From the NCBI GenBank assembly GCA_009760855.2, contig WPIO01000008.1:9661001-9725000 (forward strand): DNA of 64,000 bases. The letters are read 5' to 3'. The notes under the pieces were generated by a model that had not been told where the DNA came from, did not search any database, and worked only from the letters and a program-made list of their open reading frames with translations. A program made the position numbers and the translations under genes. Shown here in pieces: positions 61,330 through 64,000 of this stretch (the first letter of the stretch is position 1; every line of letters begins with the position of its first letter). This DNA is from Cristatella mucedo. Taxonomy: Eukaryota; Bryozoa; Phylactolaemata; Cristatellidae.

Positions 61330-61565
61330 GTGATTCGTCCCTTGTGTGCTTACACATACTGACACTGTGCATGCTGCCACTAGTCATGCTTATAATGATA
61401 ATAACACACTTGATAAAGTGCCCTCAGAGAACTCAATCACTTTCTAGGCGCTTTACATTTGCTGCAAAGGAAGCACGATCAGATGGTTAGTGGTAGCATG
61501 CTCGATAAGCAACAAGAATAAACATGGTTAGGGGTGACATGCACAGGGTCAGCATGCAAGTGCGC
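61330..61565. mobile_element. Two LINE-B 3' UTR scraps in opposite orientation
   Basis: 61330-61393 is plus-strand (TGCTTACACATACTGACACT); 61394-61565 is minus-strand, beginning at ATAATAACAC and running through GTTAGGGGTGACATGC. They abut head to head. Confidence 0.65.
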
Positions 61566-62059
61566 CAAGAGAGTCGACCGGAGGAAAGTGTCATTGAAGC
61601 GCTCTTAAGAATGAGCCAAGCTGGCATTGACTCAAGGGCACCGAGCCAAGGAAGTGTGTGTGCAGCCCGAGACAGCCCAAGGTTCGAGCAACATGACGGC
61701 AGCTACCGACACGAGCCAGACAAGACCTTTGGCTTCTGGCAGATCTGTAGGCAGCAGTGGCATCGATGCTTACTCAGGATAGCCCTAACAGAGCCATATT
61801 CGAATATCACTTACAGCGATTGCTAAGATTTTCATCTCATAATTGCATACCTTCTTATGTGAACAGAAGTTACTCGAATAGATATAAGTTTTTCTGTAGT
61901 TCCACACTTTGCACGGGCATAGCTCTCTAAAGGCATTACAATTTCTACCACGAGTTGACCTTTCTGAACTTTTTTTAAATTGAATGATGGCAAAGTGAAC
62001 TTACTAATTATGAGCAGAACCAAGTTGTTCTCAAAAACTGCATTACCTAGGCCTCAAAA

Positions 62060-62440
62060 CACGATCTGCCAGCATATCTTCTGTAGCCTTTGTACAGAAT
62101 CTAGGTACCATGCTCAAAAATGACCTGTCACTTCTTGTTCACATCTGCTGTATTGTCCAGTCTGCCCACTTTCAGCAACAAGACATCGCAAAGCTTGGGG
62201 CTTGCTTAGACAAGTGTAACACAGACTGGTCCTTGCATTCGCTGACTTCTATAACCTGCCACTTGCATGCCTGTGCAATGAGCCGCTTACAGCTTGTACA
62301 ACAATTGGCAGCAAGGCTGGTCCGCCTTGAATTTTACATGCACTTGGCATAAAAAAAAATTTTCACCGAGCTGCACTAGCCCGCTATCTAGCAACATGAA
62401 AACTTCAAGGAGGTTGTCACTCTATCGTCGGCATCTCCAT
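62060..62440 (+). mobile_element. Degenerate LINE-B fragment
   Basis: Broken similarity to the post-RT region: LGTMLKNDLS, VQSAHFQQQDIAKLGACLDK, LQLVQQLAARLVRLE. Confidence 0.6.
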
Positions 62441-63614
62441 AGTCTTGCTTAGTCCTGCCTGTCAGAAGCTCTTCCTTGTCCGGCTTCCTATAGGGAACCA
62501 GAACAACGAGCCAGGCGTGACCTCTGGCTTCTGGCTTCATGTCCGGCTTCCAATCATATCAGCAGTTGCCGCACTTACTGGGATCATATGGCTGTGCCTC
62601 TATAAAACGTCGAGTCCCTAAGCGACAATGCCTTCATTCAGTTCGCACTCTCCCATAGCCCGGAGCTACCGACTGACTGACATGGCACCGTGACACCTCT
62701 TCATTTGATGACATAAAAAAATAATCTAAACACCTACCTGTTCCTCACAGCCTGCATTCTGTCCATGCGAACTGCCCCCTGTGTGACTGTGTGTAAGTTT
62801 CCAACGAGCACGTTAAGGCTAACCAATCGAGACATGCTTCTTTTCCAGTATATGTATAGCGACTAGAAAGAATTACCTTCTCCTAGGTGCTACATAGAGG
62901 TGCTAAACTACATAAAACTGGGGCCGCTTGCCTGGTAGGGGCTGCTAGCCACCCCTCGCTTCGGGGCAGGTGACCCATGCAGCTGCAAGAGAAACAAGTG
63001 TGGCAACCCTCTCCTCAACCACCTACCTAAGCAGTCAGAGTGACGTCACGTTTAGGCATGCAGTACTGCCATAGTCGTCGGCTGAAACCTAAGCAAGCCA
63101 GACAAGAGAACCATGTCGGTGACGTCACGGCAAGCCACGTGTGAGTCACCGAGAAGTGCATGCGCGAGCTGCTCTGACAGCCTCCGTACTGGCTGCACTG
63201 CCCTCCCAGCACTGCAGCTGCTGCAGTGCCATGTAGCGGGCGACCGCAGCAGCTGTGCACGCCACACTCGAATGCGCCTCGCCTCAGGCGTGGCGATGAT
63301 GATGGCGCAGTACCACTGGCTCGGTCCGAACCGAGCGGCACGCAGCAGGCCGACTGAACCAATCGCTGCTGACACCACAGTGCTAGAGTGAGCAGGCCCG
63401 GCATAAGTCTCTGAAAAGATAGAAAGGGAAAAAATTTAAACAAGCACCACGAGCAGCTCTCTTGCATCAAATAGCAATCAAAGGTTTCTTCAGGAATGTT
63501 TAAACCGGGCAATTTTGCAATAAGTTACTGGACGCACATCTAAATGGGTTCAGATGGCATCACTGAAAGCTCCGAGCTCAAGAAGGAGACTGACTGGTCA
63601 CGTCTTCTCCCCCC

Positions 63615-63952
63615 ACACATACCTAAGCTTATCCGCGAGGTCGGTGAGGGCTTCGGCGGCCAGCTGCAAATTGAGCCTCGACGGCGACTCGATGCAGGTC
63701 GCTCGCACTTTGAGCCGATGCAGGGCTGCTGCCACCGAGGGCAGGTGGGCCGCTCTGAAGGCAGAGGCCGCGCCCAGCGTGCTCGATGGCAGCAGCAGCA
63801 GCTGAGCACCCAGCGCCTCCGAGCTTCCGAGCTGCAGCCGCTGCGGGAGCAGCAGCAGCATGCATTGTGGCTGTCGGAGCATGGGAGGCATCATAACCAC
63901 TGCGAGAGCACGGATCCACATGGCGGTCGGCTCCAGAGGCTGAGAGCGCCGG
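63615..63952 (-). CDS. Possible internal exon of an unrecognised gene
   Basis: Minus-strand open frame after a CATTGCAG acceptor (about 63953) and before a TTAG/GTATGT donor (about 63620). It encodes CRRSQPLEPTAMWIRALAVV ... QRLQLGSSEALGAQLLLLPS ... LNLQLAAEALTDLADKL, hydrophobic and low in stops. I do not recognise the protein. The next downstream candidate (acceptor TATCTTTTCAG at about 63411) does not join in an obviously correct frame, so this may be chance in GC-rich DNA. Confidence 0.3.
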
Positions 63953-64000
63953 CACTGCAATGGAGCGTACTTTTGCTAAAGCGATAAAGGGCGAGCAAGC

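Overview
The window is nuclear DNA of a bilaterian animal. It has spliced genes with GT/AG introns at conserved phases, non-LTR retrotransposons, tRNA-derived SINEs, hAT DNA transposons, microsatellites and satellite-like arrays. I see no operons or bacterial signals. The species cannot be fixed from the sequence. The genes fit an invertebrate, and most of the intergenic DNA is decayed L2/CR1-like LINE sequence.

Three genes can be reconstructed. Two are tandem, same-strand (+) paralogues of an SLC5 (SGLT-type) Na+/solute symporter. Gene A runs from before the left edge to 10910; thirteen exons, family exons 3-15, are visible. Gene B (23244-32115) is complete in 15 exons with 806 codons. All splice phases match between them. 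Gene A and its introns are strikingly GC-rich, while gene B and its introns are not. Exon 12 breaks this pattern: 148 bp are identical in A and B although neighbouring exons have clearly diverged, which points to gene conversion. The third gene, on the minus strand (about 41984 down to 36031), is an LMX1-type LIM-homeobox transcription factor with two LIM domains and a homeodomain split over two exons.

Layout: 1-11.4 kb gene A, with a large CT microsatellite in intron 10, and a LINE-A fragment carrying a nested hAT element plus a LINE-B tail in intron 11. 11.4-22.6 kb is an intergenic repeat nest: LINE-B pieces, a 1.25-kb insertion with an 18-bp target duplication, a roughly 170-bp tandem array with a conserved tail, and SINEs. 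22.67-22.86 kb is a second hAT element just upstream of gene B. 23.2-32.1 kb is gene B, with a second copy of the array plus tail in intron 4. 32.1-36 kb is 3' flank, SINEs and a minisatellite. 36-42 kb is the LMX1 gene, with LINE-B and SINE copies in its large intron. 42-60 kb is dominated by LINE-A and LINE-B copies, SINEs and a (TCTG)-type microsatellite. 60-64 kb is mostly unexplained, with one possible minus-strand exon near the right edge.

The most notable observations are: two SPIN-like (hAT-Charlie) non-autonomous transposons, each with an 8-bp target duplication; a tRNA-derived SINE family whose 3' tail matches the 3' end of the local LINE-B family; the exon-12 conversion tract; and the paired array-plus-tail elements.
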